Origin: Gordonia heveisoli
GTDB taxonomy: Bacteria; Actinomycetota; Actinomycetes; Mycobacteriales; Mycobacteriaceae
NCBI RefSeq assembly: GCF_030315745.1
Contig: NZ_JASXSH010000004.1
Span: forward strand, 124,001-188,000
Reading direction: 5' to 3'
Length of the DNA stretch: 64,000 nt
Under the pieces are notes generated by a model. That model was not told the DNA's origin, did no database searches, and was given only the letters and a program-made list of their open reading frames with translations. Below are positions 35,937 to 46,027 of the stretch, piece after piece. Position numbers and translations under genes: made by a program. Each line of letters opens with the position of its first letter. The stretch's first letter is position 1.

Positions 35937-37397
35937 ATGGTGACCATGGTCACTTCCACGATTCGCAGCGGTGTCCGTGCAGGCTCCGGCGACGCCCGGC
36001 ACTGGTATCTGCGTCCCGCCGACGCCCGGTCGGCCGTCACCTGCTCCGATGACCAGGCCGGCCCGATCTCCGACGGCACCACACCGCCGGCCGCCGACAC
36101 CCGGCTCAGATTGTCGTCGCTGCGCAATTCGGTGAAGTTCGTGTTGGGCCAGGGCGACGTGCTGTTCGCCGATGCCGCCGCACGCGGTGACGTCCTGCGC
36201 TACGACTTCGCCGGCGGTCCAGGTTCGACGGTGATCATCAGCAATCCGGCACACATCAAATCGATCATGACCGCCGATCCGGCCATCGCGCCGTCGGCGA
36301 CGCGGCAGTCACCGCTGCGCCCGATCGTCGGCCCCGATTCGGTGCTGACGTCGATCGGCGCTCGCCATCGGCAGCAACGGACCCTCCTCATGCCCCGGTT
36401 CCACGGCCACGCGGTCGAGGACTACCGCACCGAGATCGACCGGGCCACCGCCCGCCGAATCGATTCCTGGCCGGTCGGCGAGACCGTCGCGCTGGCCGAA
36501 CTGGCTCAGCATCTGACCCTCGACGTCATCATGTCGGCGGTGTTCGGCCTCCCCGACGGCACACCGCGCACCGACGCCGAACGCGACCTGCACCGCGCCA
36601 TCATCCGGGTACTGCGGCTGTCCACTCATTCGATCGCAACGGTCGCCCAGCTCACCAACGGATTCAGCGAGAATCCGGTCGGGATCACGAAACTCGTCCT
36701 GCGCCCGGTCGACCGGGCGATTGCGGCGGTCCTCGCCGAGCGGCGGGCCGATCCGTCGTCGACTTCGCGCACCGACATCGCCGCACTGCTGCTGTCGGCC
36801 CGTACCGAAGACGATAAACCACTGTCCGACAGCGAGATCCGGGACGAGCTACTCACCCTGGTGGTGGCCGGCCACGAGACCACGGCCAACACGGTGGCCT
36901 GGACCTTCGAACGGCTGACCCGCAACCCGGAGGTCTATCACGACGCCCGTGATGCCGCCCGCGCCGACGACACCGACTACCTCGAAGCGTTGCTCAACGA
37001 GTCGATGCGAACCCGTCCGGTGGTCCCGCTGGTGGCACGGGAACTGTTGAAGCCGTGGCAATTCGGCGCCGAGCAGACGCCGTCCGGCATCACCGCGCTG
37101 GTCAGCATTCTGCTCCTGCACCACCACGACGACCTGTACGAACGCCCCTTCGCCTTCGACCCGACCCGGTTCCTCGGCGTCCGCCCGGCGGCGCACACGC
37201 TGATGCCCTTCGGTGGCGGTAACCGCCGATGCCTGGGTGCGACGCTGGCGATGGCCGAACTGCGTACCGTCGTCACCGAGATCCTGCGGCGAGTGGATCT
37301 GGTGACCCACGACCGGCCCGCCGAACGTCCACGTCATCGCAATGTGACGATGATTCCCATCCGGGGCGGGCTGGTGCAGGCCCGCGCGGTGCGCTGA
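35937..37397 (+). CDS. Cytochrome P450 with long N-terminal extension
   Basis: Heme monooxygenase of 486 residues. I-helix AGHETTAN (311-318), C-helix region HRQQRTLLMPRFHG, K-helix NESMRTRPVVP (a Met in place of the usual residue before Arg) and heme loop FGGGNRRCLG with Cys432. About 55 polar residues precede the first P450 helix (LRLSSLRNSVKFVLGQGDVLF). ATG at 35937 follows GAGGGGA; 35946 is an alternative. It resembles the CYP136/138-like group of mycobacteria, by eye only. No ferredoxin nearby. Convergent with rlmB, 11 bp away. Confidence 0.9.
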   Translation: MVTMVTSTIRSGVRAGSGDARHWYLRPADARSAVTCSDDQAGPISDGTTPPAADTRLRLSSLRNSVKFVLGQGDVLFADAAARGDVLRYDFAGGPGSTVIISNPAHIKSIMTADPAIAPSATRQSPLRPIVGPDSVLTSIGARHRQQRTLLMPRFHGHAVEDYRTEIDRATARRIDSWPVGETVALAELAQHLTLDVIMSAVFGLPDGTPRTDAERDLHRAIIRVLRLSTHSIATVAQLTNGFSENPVGITKLVLRPVDRAIAAVLAERRADPSSTSRTDIAALLLSARTEDDKPLSDSEIRDELLTLVVAGHETTANTVAWTFERLTRNPEVYHDARDAARADDTDYLEALLNESMRTRPVVPLVARELLKPWQFGAEQTPSGITALVSILLLHHHDDLYERPFAFDPTRFLGVRPAAHTLMPFGGGNRRCLGATLAMAELRTVVTEILRRVDLVTHDRPAERPRHRNVTMIPIRGGLVQARAVR

Positions 37398-37408
37398 CCC
37401 GGCGGGAC

Positions 37409-38368
37409 TCAGGCCTGACGGCGCTGTCGGGCGAACTCGGCGAGGACGACACCTGCGGCGACCGACGCGTTGAGACTCTCGACGTCCCCGGCCATCGGGA
37501 TCGACATGATCGAGTCGCAGTTCTCGCGCACCAGCCGCGACAACCCCTTGCCCTCCGAACCCACGACGATCACGGTGGGGCCGGTGCCGTCGTAGTCGTC
37601 GAGGGTGACATCACCGCCCGCATCGAGGCCGACGAGCTGGGCGCCCTGCGATGCCCAGTCCTTGAGTGTCCGGGTCAGGTTGGTGGCCTGCGCGACGGGC
37701 AGTCGGGCGGCCGCACCGGCGCTGGTACGCCAGGCGACGGCGGTGACGCTGGCACTGCGCCGAGCCGGGATGACCACACCGTGCCCGCCGAAGGCGGCCA
37801 CCGACCGGATCACCGCACCGAGGTTGCGTGGGTCGGTGATGTTGTCCAGGGCGACCAGGAGCGGCGCGGTACCACTCTGGGCCGCCTGCGCGAACAGATC
37901 GTCGGGGTGCGCGTACTCGTATTCGGGCACCTGCAGGGCAACACCCTGATGCATCCCGTTGGTCGACATCCGGTCCAGTTCGCCCTTGCCGACCTCCAGG
38001 ATGGTGATCCCGGTGTCGCCGGCGAGCTGCACCGACTCGGCGACGCGATCGTCGGGTTCGGAGTTGGTCGCGATGTAGAGCGCGGTGGCCGGGACCCCGG
38101 CGCGCAGGCATTCCAGCACCGGGTTGCGGCCCAGCACGTACTCGGGACCGCCTTCTTCCTTGCGGCGGGTGCCGCCGGCGCGGCCGGTCGCCGACTTGGC
38201 CGTGGCCTTCGCCCGCTTGTGCGCCGGATGATAGGGCCGGTCGACCGCCTTGGGGGTGGCGCCCCGACCTTCGAGTCCGCGTCGGCGCTGCCCGCCGGAC
38301 CCGACGACCTGCCCCTTCTTGGTACCCGACTTACGGATCGCGCCTTTGCGTTTGGAGTTGCCTGCCAT
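37409..38368 (-). CDS. rlmB: 23S rRNA (guanosine-2'-O)-methyltransferase, TrmH/SpoU family
   Basis: SPOUT-fold RNA methyltransferase of 319 residues. A very basic N-terminal tail (residues 1-75, [15 protein letters not shown] onward) precedes the substrate-binding domain ([20 protein letters not shown]) and the trefoil-knot SAM domain ([52 protein letters not shown]). The RlmB role (G2251 in E. coli numbering) is inferred from family and place downstream of cysS. ATG at 38368 starts one base after the cysS stop. Confidence 0.9.
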   Translation of the reverse strand: MAGNSKRKGAIRKSGTKKGQVVGSGGQRRRGLEGRGATPKAVDRPYHPAHKRAKATAKSATGRAGGTRRKEEGGPEYVLGRNPVLECLRAGVPATALYIATNSEPDDRVAESVQLAGDTGITILEVGKGELDRMSTNGMHQGVALQVPEYEYAHPDDLFAQAAQSGTAPLLVALDNITDPRNLGAVIRSVAAFGGHGVVIPARRSASVTAVAWRTSAGAAARLPVAQATNLTRTLKDWASQGAQLVGLDAGGDVTLDDYDGTGPTVIVVGSEGKGLSRLVRENCDSIMSIPMAGDVESLNASVAAGVVLAEFARQRRQA

Positions 38369-38369
38369 G

Positions 38370-39761
38370 TCAGAACGCACCCTTCAGCGACCATTGCGCA
38401 CCGTCCGGAGTGTCGGTGACTTCTACACCCGCCTCGGCGAGGCGATCCCGCACCGCATCCGCGGTGGCCCAGTCCTTGTCGGCGCGGGCATCGGCCCGGC
38501 GCTGCAATTCGGCGCGGACCAGCACGTCCAGAGCCGCCCGCTCGCCGGTATCCCCCTCCGCCGACGACCAATGTGGTGACAGTGGATCGACGCCGAGGAT
38601 GCCCATCATCGCGCGCACCGCCGACGCCGCCGTCAATGCCGTTGCCGCATCGCCCGATTCGAGTGCGGTATTGCCCGCACGAACGACGTTGTGGATGACC
38701 GCGAGTGCGGCAGGTACGCCGAGGTCGTCGTCGAGGGCCGCGGCGAACTCCGGATCGACCTCACCCACGCCGACGTCACCGGCGCGCGCGGCGACGCGCT
38801 GCACGAAGGACTCCACGCGTCGGTAGCCTGCGGCCGCCTCGGCGAGTGCACCCTCGGAGTACTCCAGCATCGACCGGTAATGGGCACTGCCGAGGTAGTA
38901 CCGCAGTTCGACCGCCCGTACCCGCTCCAGCATCGCGGGAATCGACACCACGTTGCCCAGCGATTTGCTCATCTTCTCGCCACCCATGGTGACCCAGCCG
39001 TTGTGCATCCAGTACCGCGCGAACGGGTCGCCGGCACCATGCGCCTGAGCGATCTCGTTCTCATGGTGCGGGAACACCAGATCCATACCGCCGCAATGGA
39101 TATCGAACTCCGCACCGAGTAGGCCGGTAGCCATCGCCGAGCATTCGAGATGCCAGCCGGGGCGTCCCGGGCCCCACGGTGTGGGCCACGACGGCTCACC
39201 GGGCTTGGCCGCCTTCCACATGGTGAAGTCGCGCGGATCGCGTTTACCGGTGCCCGCGCTCTCGCCCTGGTGCACGTCGTCGAGCTTGTGCCCCGACAAT
39301 GCCCCGTAGTCGGGCAGGCTGCGCACGTCGAAGTAGACGTTCCCGTCGGCGGCATATGCGTGCCCGCGGTCGATCAGCCGCTCCATGTACTCGACCATCT
39401 GCGTGATGAATCCGGTCGCACGCGGTTCGGCCGACGGCGGCAACACACCGAGTGCGTCGTAGGCGTCATTGAATGCCCGCTCATGCGTGGCCGCCCACTC
39501 CCACCAGGGTCGGCCCGCCTCGGCGGCCTTGTTCAAGATCTTGTCCTCGATGTCGGTCACATTGCGCACGAAGAGGACGTCATGCCCCTTGTACTCGAGC
39601 CAGCGACGCAGGACGTCGAAGGCGATTCCGCTGCGCACATGACCGATATGGGGGACGCCCTGCACGGTGGCGCCACACAGGTACACCGAAGCATGGCCGG
39701 GGCGCAGCGGCACGAAGTCGCGCACCTCTCGCGTTGCGGTGTCAAATAAGCGCAGGGTCAC
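38370..39761 (-). CDS. cysS: Cysteinyl-tRNA synthetase
   Basis: Class I aminoacyl-tRNA synthetase of 463 residues. HIGH motif at 38-41 ([10 protein letters not shown]), zinc ligand Cys29 in LCGATVQG with further ligands in WHLECSAMA and PHHENEIAQ, and [10 protein letters not shown]-terminal anticodon-binding DALR-like helix is present. The full length and context (ispF upstream, rlmB downstream) fit CysS rather than the related mycothiol ligase MshC. GTG start at 39761, 11 bp after the ispF stop. Confidence 0.97.
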   Translation of the reverse strand: MTLRLFDTATREVRDFVPLRPGHASVYLCGATVQGVPHIGHVRSGIAFDVLRRWLEYKGHDVLFVRNVTDIEDKILNKAAEAGRPWWEWAATHERAFNDAYDALGVLPPSAEPRATGFITQMVEYMERLIDRGHAYAADGNVYFDVRSLPDYGALSGHKLDDVHQGESAGTGKRDPRDFTMWKAAKPGEPSWPTPWGPGRPGWHLECSAMATGLLGAEFDIHCGGMDLVFPHHENEIAQAHGAGDPFARYWMHNGWVTMGGEKMSKSLGNVVSIPAMLERVRAVELRYYLGSAHYRSMLEYSEGALAEAAAGYRRVESFVQRVAARAGDVGVGEVDPEFAAALDDDLGVPAALAVIHNVVRAGNTALESGDAATALTAASAVRAMMGILGVDPLSPHWSSAEGDTGERAALDVLVRAELQRRADARADKDWATADAVRDRLAEAGVEVTDTPDGAQWSLKGAF

Positions 39762-39772
39762 GACGTGCGATC

Positions 39773-40252
39773 TTACCTGGCGGGGATGACCGCCTCGTCC
39801 AACAGTGCCGTGGCGACGGCGGCGACCCCCTCGCCTCGGCCGGTCATACCGAGCCCGTCGGTGGTCGTCGCCGACACCGACACCGGCGCGCCCAGCGCCG
39901 CGGACAGTATCTGCTGGGCCTCGGCACGCCGCGGGCCGATCTTGGGCCGGTTACCCACCACCTGAACGGCGGCGTTGACGACACGCAGCCCGGCCGCCGA
40001 CACCAGCTCACGCACATGTTCCAACATGGCGACGCCGGACACCCCGGCCCATTCGGGTCGCCCGGTACCGAAGACCGAGCCGACATCACCGAGTCCGGCG
40101 GCCGACAGCACCGCGTCGCAGAGGGCATGAGCACCGACGTCGCCGTCGGAATGGCCCTCACATCCGGGTTCGTCGGGGAAATGCAGACCGACCATCCAGC
40201 ACGCCGAGTCGGGATCCACCCGGTGTGCATCGGTACCGATTCCGACTCTCAT
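39773..40252 (-). CDS. ispF: 2-C-methyl-D-erythritol 2,4-cyclodiphosphate synthase
   Basis: MEP-pathway enzyme of 159 residues. The zinc-site residues are in GIGTDAHRV (Asp8, His10) and in [28 protein letters not shown]-type motif [16 protein letters not shown] near the C-terminus is diagnostic. Its ATG at 40252 overlaps the ispD stop by 4 bp, so the two act in one transcript, with cysS following. Confidence 0.97.
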   Translation of the reverse strand: MRVGIGTDAHRVDPDSACWMVGLHFPDEPGCEGHSDGDVGAHALCDAVLSAAGLGDVGSVFGTGRPEWAGVSGVAMLEHVRELVSAAGLRVVNAAVQVVGNRPKIGPRRAEAQQILSAALGAPVSVSATTTDGLGMTGRGEGVAAVATALLDEAVIPAR

Positions 40253-40962
40253 CGCAACTCCTCGGCTACTTCGGCGCGCTCGGCCTGCGCACGACGTTCC
40301 GCAAGGACGCCACGCGCGATCCGCAGGTCCCATCCGGTGGTGATCTTCATGGCCAGCGGGTCGCCTGCGACCACATGTACGGGGATGCCGCAACGTTCGG
40401 CCAGGCCGGCGTCATCGGTGGCCAGACCGGCGTCGTCGGCATGTGCGCGAGTCAGTGCGGCGACGGTGAATCCCTGTGGGGTCTGAATTGCCCGCAGGAC
40501 CTCGCGATCGACGGTGCGGACAACGGGGATCGGGTCTGCGGATCCGTCGGCGCGCACCTCTTTGAGGGTGTCGGCGACCGGAAGACCGGGAACGACGGCG
40601 GGATGTCCCGCATCGACGGCATCGACGACGCGGCGGAACACATCCGGCGGAGTCAACGGACGTGCGGCGTCGTGCACCAGCACGATGTCGGCGTCACCGG
40701 CCGCGGACAGCCCGGCACGCACCGAATCGGAACGATGAGCACCGCCGGGGACGACGATCGCATCGGGAACCAGGTCGTGCGCGGCGTCGACGAGGTCGGC
40801 GGGGACGACGACGACGATCCGCTCGGCAACCCCCGATGCGACCACGCCGGCTACACATGCCTGCAGAATGGTGGCCCCGCCGAGATCGACGAAGGCCTTG
40901 GGGACGGGCTCACCGAGCCGCGTCCCAGAACCGGCGGCCGGGATGACGACACAAACACTCAT
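40249..40962 (-). CDS. ispD: 2-C-methyl-D-erythritol 4-phosphate cytidylyltransferase
   Basis: MEP-pathway nucleotidyltransferase of 237 residues. CTP-binding signature [21 protein letters not shown] at the N-terminus, [16 protein letters not shown], and [13 protein letters not shown] are all intact. The C-terminal extension ([14 protein letters not shown]) is a short coil. 72 bp separate it from carD upstream; read-through from carD is plausible, as in mycobacteria. Confidence 0.97.
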   Translation of the reverse strand: MSVCVVIPAAGSGTRLGEPVPKAFVDLGGATILQACVAGVVASGVAERIVVVVPADLVDAAHDLVPDAIVVPGGAHRSDSVRAGLSAAGDADIVLVHDAARPLTPPDVFRRVVDAVDAGHPAVVPGLPVADTLKEVRADGSADPIPVVRTVDREVLRAIQTPQGFTVAALTRAHADDAGLATDDAGLAERCGIPVHVVAGDPLAMKITTGWDLRIARGVLAERRAQAERAEVAEELR

Positions 40963-41034
40963 ACCGGTCTCACCGGCATGAGGGCATGCGCCGACAACCC
41001 GGCGGCACCGGAATCAACGGTCAACGGTCGCCGA

Positions 41035-41523
41035 TCAGGAAGCGGCGGCCAGCACCTCGTCGAGAATGATCGTCGCCTTCTCGTCGTCGGTGTTCTGCGC
41101 CAGCGAGAGTTCGTCGACCAGCACGCGGCGCGCACGAGTCAGCATTCGCTTCTCACCCGCGGACAGGCCGCGGTCCTGCTCGCGACGCCACAGGTCGCGC
41201 ACGATCTCGGCCACCTTGATGATGTCGCCCGAGATGAGCTTCTCCTGGTTCGCCTTGAAGCGGCGAGCCCAGTTCGTCGGCTCTTCGGTGTGCGGAGCAC
41301 GAAGGACCTGGAACACCTCGTCGAGACCCTCCGCCCCGACGACATCCCGGACCCCGACGTACTCGAGCTTGCTCGCGGGAATCTGAACGGTCATATCACC
41401 GTCGGCAACCTTCAGGACCAGGTATTCGACCTGTTCTCCCTTCATGGTGCGGGTCACGATGTCCTCGACGCGAGCAGCACCGTGATGGGGGTACACAACG
41501 GTGTCGCCAACTTTGAAATTCAA
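41035..41523 (-). CDS. carD: CarD-family RNA polymerase-binding regulator
   Basis: Essential transcription regulator of 162 residues that binds RNA polymerase beta and stabilises open promoter complexes. The N-terminal RNAP-interaction domain runs from [18 protein letters not shown] to [20 protein letters not shown]. The C-terminal helical DNA-binding domain includes [34 protein letters not shown] and [11 protein letters not shown]. Nearly invariant in the group. Heads the carD-ispD-ispF-cysS-rlmB run; the promoter lies in the gap at 41524-41940. Confidence 0.97.
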   Translation of the reverse strand: MNFKVGDTVVYPHHGAARVEDIVTRTMKGEQVEYLVLKVADGDMTVQIPASKLEYVGVRDVVGAEGLDEVFQVLRAPHTEEPTNWARRFKANQEKLISGDIIKVAEIVRDLWRREQDRGLSAGEKRMLTRARRVLVDELSLAQNTDDEKATIILDEVLAAAS

Positions 41524-41940
41524 TGTTCCTTGCCCCTTTCGAGTGGGTCCAGTCTAGCACGGGGGTATCTGGACCCGTACCCAACGGTGCAGGTCAACGG
41601 GTTGCACGCCCGCGCGTAGGTCACGTGAGAGCCACCGCGGCAAGGCAAATGACGTGGTAGTGAGCTTGGCCTTAACAGGCCGTGACCCACAACGCAAGGG
41701 TGCGCCCGGGGCGAGCCGGACAACACCGTCACCCGTCCCACGGCGGCTCGCGACACCGAAGACGACGGTGACCGCACACCGCACCCACCCCGACGATCAC
41801 CCACGATCGCGACCCAATCCGGCACCCGCGCGCACTTTTGCCGCCCGCGCCCACTACGCTGCGTAGTGCAGGCTTCGCCATCGTGGCGTGGCCCGGCGTC
41901 GCCAAGCAGGCGATCGGCTTCGTTGACCTGGGAGGAACGG
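41524..41940. other. Divergent carD / lpqE intergenic region
   Basis: 417 bp with no credible gene. It holds the promoters of carD (minus) and of the lipoprotein gene (plus), a small palindrome GGCCTTAACAGGCC near 41669-41682, the larger palindrome at 41852-41868, and a GGGAGGA ribosome site just before 41941. No RNA gene or riboswitch fold is recognisable. Confidence 0.7.
41852..41868. promoter_or_regulatory. Palindrome upstream of LpqE-like gene
   Basis: CACTACGCTGCGTAGTG is a perfect 8+1+8 inverted repeat about 73 bp upstream of the lipoprotein start. Position suits an operator; no cognate regulator is visible. Confidence 0.5.
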
Positions 41941-42612
41941 GTGTCCAAGCTTTCTCACTCCGCACGGCGGTTTGCGTCGGCAGCAGCGATCTCGGCGATC
42001 GGTGTCGCCATCGCGTTGGGCACCACCGGGTGTGGCGCCGGACAGGTGTCGCAGACGGCCAATCAGCTTCCGGCGGTCAACGGCGCGAACGTCAACCACG
42101 CGACCGAATACGGCCTCGGCGTGCGTGACGCACAGATCCTCTACCCCGACGCCAACGCCGACGAGATCTACTCGGCAGGCGGACCGTTCGCGGTGACCTT
42201 CGTGGTGACGAACGTGAATCCGACCACCACCTACCGGCTGAAGGGGCTGACCGCCAAGACCGGCACCATCACCCTCGACCCGGCGTCGGGTCCCCGACTG
42301 ACCGTCATCCCGGATACCGCACTGCGCGCGCTGGCCGACCAGAACACACCGCAGGCGACCGGGCAGGCGCTCGTCACCCACGAACAGCACATCCACGCCA
42401 CCCTCACCAGCGCGGGCACCTCGGTGGCCGCCGGGTTGTCGGTGCCGCTGGTCTTCCAGTTCGAGAAGAAGGTCGGCGAGAACTGGGTCCCGGTCGGCGA
42501 CCTCAGCGTCCTGACCCCGGTCGACGGTTCGCCCACCCTGGTCCGCAAGGACAACGGCCGTTCGGCCGAGCCCGCCCCCGACGACGAGATCCTGAACGAA
42601 GGCCATCACTGA
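41941..42612 (+). CDS. LpqE-like lipoprotein
   Basis: A 223-residue predicted lipoprotein, placed like LpqE (Rv3584) of M. tuberculosis between carD and radA. Signal: basic start, hydrophobic AAISAIGVAIAL, lipobox GTTGC. The mature part (GVRDAQILYPDANADEIYSA, FAVTFVVTNVNPTT, SVPLVFQFEKKVGENWVPVGDL) looks like an immunoglobulin-type beta domain. GTG at 41941 follows GGGAGGA. Function unknown; copper-responsive or envelope roles of homologues cannot be assumed. Ends in His-His. Confidence 0.85.
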   Translation: MSKLSHSARRFASAAAISAIGVAIALGTTGCGAGQVSQTANQLPAVNGANVNHATEYGLGVRDAQILYPDANADEIYSAGGPFAVTFVVTNVNPTTTYRLKGLTAKTGTITLDPASGPRLTVIPDTALRALADQNTPQATGQALVTHEQHIHATLTSAGTSVAAGLSVPLVFQFEKKVGENWVPVGDLSVLTPVDGSPTLVRKDNGRSAEPAPDDEILNEGHH

Positions 42613-42649
42613 GTCGTCTGGCCCGCTGACCGAACGGTAGGCGGCGCTC

Positions 42650-43990
42650 ATGCATCCGGCAGCGGCCGGCCCCGGGGATCCCCGGCGGCCGGCCGCTGTC
42701 GTTTCCGGGCACACCGTCGTTTCCGGGCACGCCGTCGTTTCCGGGCACACCGTCGTTTCCGGGCACCCACCGCGTTTCACCACACTGGCCGTCGCGCTGG
42801 TCATCGCGATCATCACCGCTGTCACGGTCGCCGCCGACCGCCCCGACCTGGCGACGCCATCGATCGAGGTCGTCGCGACGACCGAGCTGCGATGCCTGGA
42901 CGACGCCCTCACCGCTTACGCCGATACCGGAACCGGTTGGACCGGCGGCGATTCCACCTGGTCGGTCGCCTTGCCCGGCGGCGTCGACCTGTTTGCCTTC
43001 TCCGACACCTTCCTATCGCCGATCAGCCCGCCGACCCGTCCCTCGGACGCGGTCTTCGTGCACAACTCATTCGTCCTACGCGACCCGGACGGCACGCTGC
43101 GCACGATCACCGGCGGCACCGCCGAGCACCCGGAGTCGTTGATCTCTCCGGCCGACCCCGCACACTGGTACTGGCTGGGCGCCGCAACCCTTCTAGACGG
43201 AACGCTGGTGGTACCGCTGACCGAATGGCGTGCGACCGGCGATGGTCCCCTCGACTTCGGCTTCGTCGGCTCGGCCACGGCCCACTTCGACCCGGCAGAT
43301 CTCACCCGGCCGACATCGGTTGTGCCACTGCCACGTTCGCGCGGAATTCAATGGGGCCAATGGATCCTGCCCGACGCCGGATACACCTACGTCTACGGTG
43401 CCGAGACCGCGGGCGACACCAAGTATCTGCATGTCGCCCGGGTTGCCGGGACCGACATCGGCAGCGGCCTCCGATTCTGGGACGGCCGGGTTTGGTCCGC
43501 CGACGAAGTCCGGTCGACACGCCTCGCCGAGGGCATCTACTCGGAGTTCTCGGTGACCCGACTCGGTGCTGCGGGCTATCTGCTGACCACCATGCGCGGC
43601 GGCGCAGGCCTCACCGACGAACTCGTGGGCCGAATGGGCGCCACCCCGACCGGCCCCTTCGGTCCACCCGTGACCGTCTTCACCACCCCGGAGACCGGCC
43701 GGGCGGGCACCTACCGCGACGCGGACGTCTACACCTACAACGCGCATGTCCATCCCGCGTTCTCCACCGCGGACCGTCTGGTGATCTCCTACAACGTCAA
43801 TAGCCTCGACAGCCGCGTCGGCGGCGATCTCTACCGCGATGTGAGCATCTACCGGCCACGGTTCCTGGCCGTCGACCTGAACCCGACCGGCGACGCCGCG
43901 AGCCGTCCGGGCGAGATGCCGGCGCGCCCTGCCTGCCCGGCACAACCCGGCCCACCCTCCCCCGCCGGATCTGTCGGGCCCGGTGCCTAA
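42650..43990 (+). CDS. Membrane-anchored or secreted beta-propeller-like protein (DUF5005-like)
   Basis: A 446-residue protein. After a repeat-rich start (VVSGHT x4, residues 17-39) comes a membrane/signal segment FTTLAVALVIAIITAVTV, then an extracellular domain with GGDSTWSVALPGGVDLFAFSDTFL, FVHNSFVL, YWLGAATLLDG and MRGGAGLTDELVG, the pattern of five-bladed glycosidase-like DUF5005/DUF4185 proteins. Catalytic function unknown. The C-terminus is Pro-rich and ends 9 bp before radA. I do not recall this gene between lpqE and radA in mycobacteria. Confidence 0.75.
   Translation: MHPAAAGPGDPRRPAAVVSGHTVVSGHAVVSGHTVVSGHPPRFTTLAVALVIAIITAVTVAADRPDLATPSIEVVATTELRCLDDALTAYADTGTGWTGGDSTWSVALPGGVDLFAFSDTFLSPISPPTRPSDAVFVHNSFVLRDPDGTLRTITGGTAEHPESLISPADPAHWYWLGAATLLDGTLVVPLTEWRATGDGPLDFGFVGSATAHFDPADLTRPTSVVPLPRSRGIQWGQWILPDAGYTYVYGAETAGDTKYLHVARVAGTDIGSGLRFWDGRVWSADEVRSTRLAEGIYSEFSVTRLGAAGYLLTTMRGGAGLTDELVGRMGATPTGPFGPPVTVFTTPETGRAGTYRDADVYTYNAHVHPAFSTADRLVISYNVNSLDSRVGGDLYRDVSIYRPRFLAVDLNPTGDAASRPGEMPARPACPAQPGPPSPAGSVGPGA
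42698..42769. repeat. 18-bp in-frame tandem repeat (4 copies)
   Basis: Unit GTCGTTTCCGGGCACACC at 42698, 42716, 42734 and 42752 (the last imperfect at its end). It encodes the VVSGHT repeats before the membrane segment. The low divergence suggests recent expansion. Confidence 0.9.
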
Positions 43991-43999
43991 GGTGAACGC

Positions 44000-45379
44000 G
44001 TGGCCAAACCCAAATCGACGTTCCGGTGCAGTGCCTGCGGCCATCAGGTCGCCAAGTGGGTCGGCCGCTGTCCCGATTGCGGCGAATGGGGTTCGGTCGA
44101 CGAGGTGGCCCCACTGGCCTCGACGCCGACGCAGATAGCGGTCGCACCCTCCTCTCCGGCCCTGCCGATCACCCAGATCGACGCGGTGTCGTCATCCGCG
44201 ATCGCCTCGGGCATCGGCGAGTTCGATCGCGTCCTCGGTTCCGGCGTGGTGCCCGGATCGGTGATCCTGCTCGCCGGCGAGCCGGGCGTCGGCAAGTCGA
44301 CGCTGCTGCTGGAGGCGGTGAAACATTGGGCGCAGCGCGATCGGATCGCGCTGTACATCACCGGAGAGGAGTCGGCCGGACAGGTGCGGATGCGCGCCGA
44401 ACGGACCGGAGCGGTCCACCAGAACGTCTATCTCGCAGCCGAAACCGATCTCGCCACCATCCTCGGCCATGTCGACTCGGTCCGTCCGTCGCTGATGATC
44501 GTCGATTCGGTGCAGACTGTCGTCGCATCCGGCGCCGACGGGGTGACCGGCGGTGTCACCCAGATCCGCGCGGTCACCACCGCACTCGTGTCGCTGGCCA
44601 AGAACCGGGGCATCGCGGTGATCCTGGTCGGCCACGTCACCAAGGACGGCGCCGTCGCCGGCCCCCGGTCACTGGAGCACCTCGTCGACGTCGTGCTCTC
44701 CTTCGAGGGCGACCGGCATTCCTCGCTGCGCATGGTGCGCGGCATCAAGAACCGCTTCGGACCGGCCGACGAGGTCGGCTGCTTCGAACAGCGCGACGAC
44801 GGCATCCACCAGGTCACCGATCCGTCGGGAATCTTTTTGCACCAACGAGATTCCGATGTGCCCGGTACCGCGACGATGGTCACCATGGACGGCAAGCGGC
44901 CCCTCGTCGGGGAGATTCAGTCACTGACCAACGAGACGACCATGGCCACCCCGCGGCGCGCGGTGTCCGGACTCGACGGCGCTCGGGTCGCCATGGTGCT
45001 GGCGGTGCTGCAGAGTCGCCTCGAACTCAAGGAGATCGGCAAGCACGAGGTCTATGCGGCCACCGTCGGCGGCATGAAGGTGACCGAACCGGCCGCCGAT
45101 CTCGCCATTGCACTGGCCGTGCACTCAGCGATGAAACACGGTGCGATCCCGGCGAAGACGGTCGCCATCGGTGAGGTCGGACTGGCCGGGGAGGTGCGTC
45201 GGGTGTCCGCGGTCGCCCGACGCGTCGCCGAGGCGAAGCGGCTGGGATTCCGGCATGCCATCGTGCCGGCGGGCACCGAGGAGAAGCTGCCGGGCGGGAT
45301 CCGCATCAGCCGGGTCGGCGACCTGTCGCAAGCGGTGCTCGCCGCGCGTGGCGACGTCCCTGCCGACGCGCCGTTCTAG
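44000..45379 (+). CDS. radA: DNA repair protein RadA
   Basis: Bacterial branch-migration ATPase of 459 residues that assists RecA recombination. N-terminal zinc finger Cys10-Cys13-Cys24-Cys27 (CSACGHQVAKWVGRCPDC), RecA-like ATPase with Walker A GEPGVGKST and Walker B LMIVDSVQTV, the RadA-specific KNRFG motif, and a C-terminal Lon-like domain (VGGMKVTEPAADLAIALAVHS). GTG at 44000 follows AAGGTGA, which overlaps the preceding stop codon. It is near disA, whose product is inhibited by RadA in other bacteria. Confidence 0.97.
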   Translation: MAKPKSTFRCSACGHQVAKWVGRCPDCGEWGSVDEVAPLASTPTQIAVAPSSPALPITQIDAVSSSAIASGIGEFDRVLGSGVVPGSVILLAGEPGVGKSTLLLEAVKHWAQRDRIALYITGEESAGQVRMRAERTGAVHQNVYLAAETDLATILGHVDSVRPSLMIVDSVQTVVASGADGVTGGVTQIRAVTTALVSLAKNRGIAVILVGHVTKDGAVAGPRSLEHLVDVVLSFEGDRHSSLRMVRGIKNRFGPADEVGCFEQRDDGIHQVTDPSGIFLHQRDSDVPGTATMVTMDGKRPLVGEIQSLTNETTMATPRRAVSGLDGARVAMVLAVLQSRLELKEIGKHEVYAATVGGMKVTEPAADLAIALAVHSAMKHGAIPAKTVAIGEVGLAGEVRRVSAVARRVAEAKRLGFRHAIVPAGTEEKLPGGIRISRVGDLSQAVLAARGDVPADAPF

Positions 45380-45386
45380 GCCCGGG

Positions 45387-45959
45387 TCAGGGACGTCGCA
45401 GACGGTCTTTGTAGTCGTCGCCGAGCGCGGAGTTCTCCAGGTGGTCGGCGAAATGTGTGCGCGCGTCGATGACGATGAACAGCGCGTACCCGCGAGCCAC
45501 CGGCTGGTCCGGGTCGCCGAGGTGCGCGATCGCCTCGCTGTAGATCTTGCGCCGCTGCTTACCCAGCAAACGACCGGTGAGGTACAGGGTCCGACCGACC
45601 GGAATCGGCTTGAGGAAGTCGACTTCGAGGTGACCGGTCACCGCGCCGGGACCGAATAGACCAGGGATGGTGCCCATCACCTCGTCGAAGGCCGTCGACA
45701 GCAGACCGCCGTGGATGACACCGGGACCGCCCTCCATCCACTGTTCGACCTTGAACTGTGCGGTGACCTCGAAACCCTCGGCGGCGTGGACGACGATATG
45801 CATTCCGCGCGGTGAATCCTCGCCGCAGCCGAAGCAATGGGGGTTGTGCCTGCGGATCGGCTCGCCGGGGGCGGGCGCCTTCGGATGCCGGGTGATCTCG
45901 TCGAGGTCGTCGGGCACGGTGAAGCCGGTCGGTTCGGCTCGTTGAGGACTGCTGCTCAC
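45387..45959 (-). CDS. PaaI-family hotdog thioesterase
   Basis: A 190-residue single hotdog protein. Motif [20 protein letters not shown] is the PaaI-type catalytic signature with HGG and the helix acid; [19 protein letters not shown] follows. A cysteine-bearing PHCFGCG segment near residue 40 is common to this subgroup. Likely an acyl-CoA thioesterase of unknown substrate. It is inserted between radA and disA on the opposite strand, convergent with radA by 7 bp. Confidence 0.9.
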   Translation of the reverse strand: MSSSPQRAEPTGFTVPDDLDEITRHPKAPAPGEPIRRHNPHCFGCGEDSPRGMHIVVHAAEGFEVTAQFKVEQWMEGGPGVIHGGLLSTAFDEVMGTIPGLFGPGAVTGHLEVDFLKPIPVGRTLYLTGRLLGKQRRKIYSEAIAHLGDPDQPVARGYALFIVIDARTHFADHLENSALGDDYKDRLRRP

Positions 45960-46027
45960 GTCGGGCTACGCTACTCGCAGGACAGGTAGGTCCCGAAGCG
46001 GACCGCGGGGTTGGAGAGGTAGTAGCG

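Noticed and set aside
38370..39761. MshC, the CysS-like mycothiol ligase
   Set aside because: Length, intact C-terminal anticodon-binding region and the ispD-ispF-cysS-rlmB context fit cysteinyl-tRNA synthetase.
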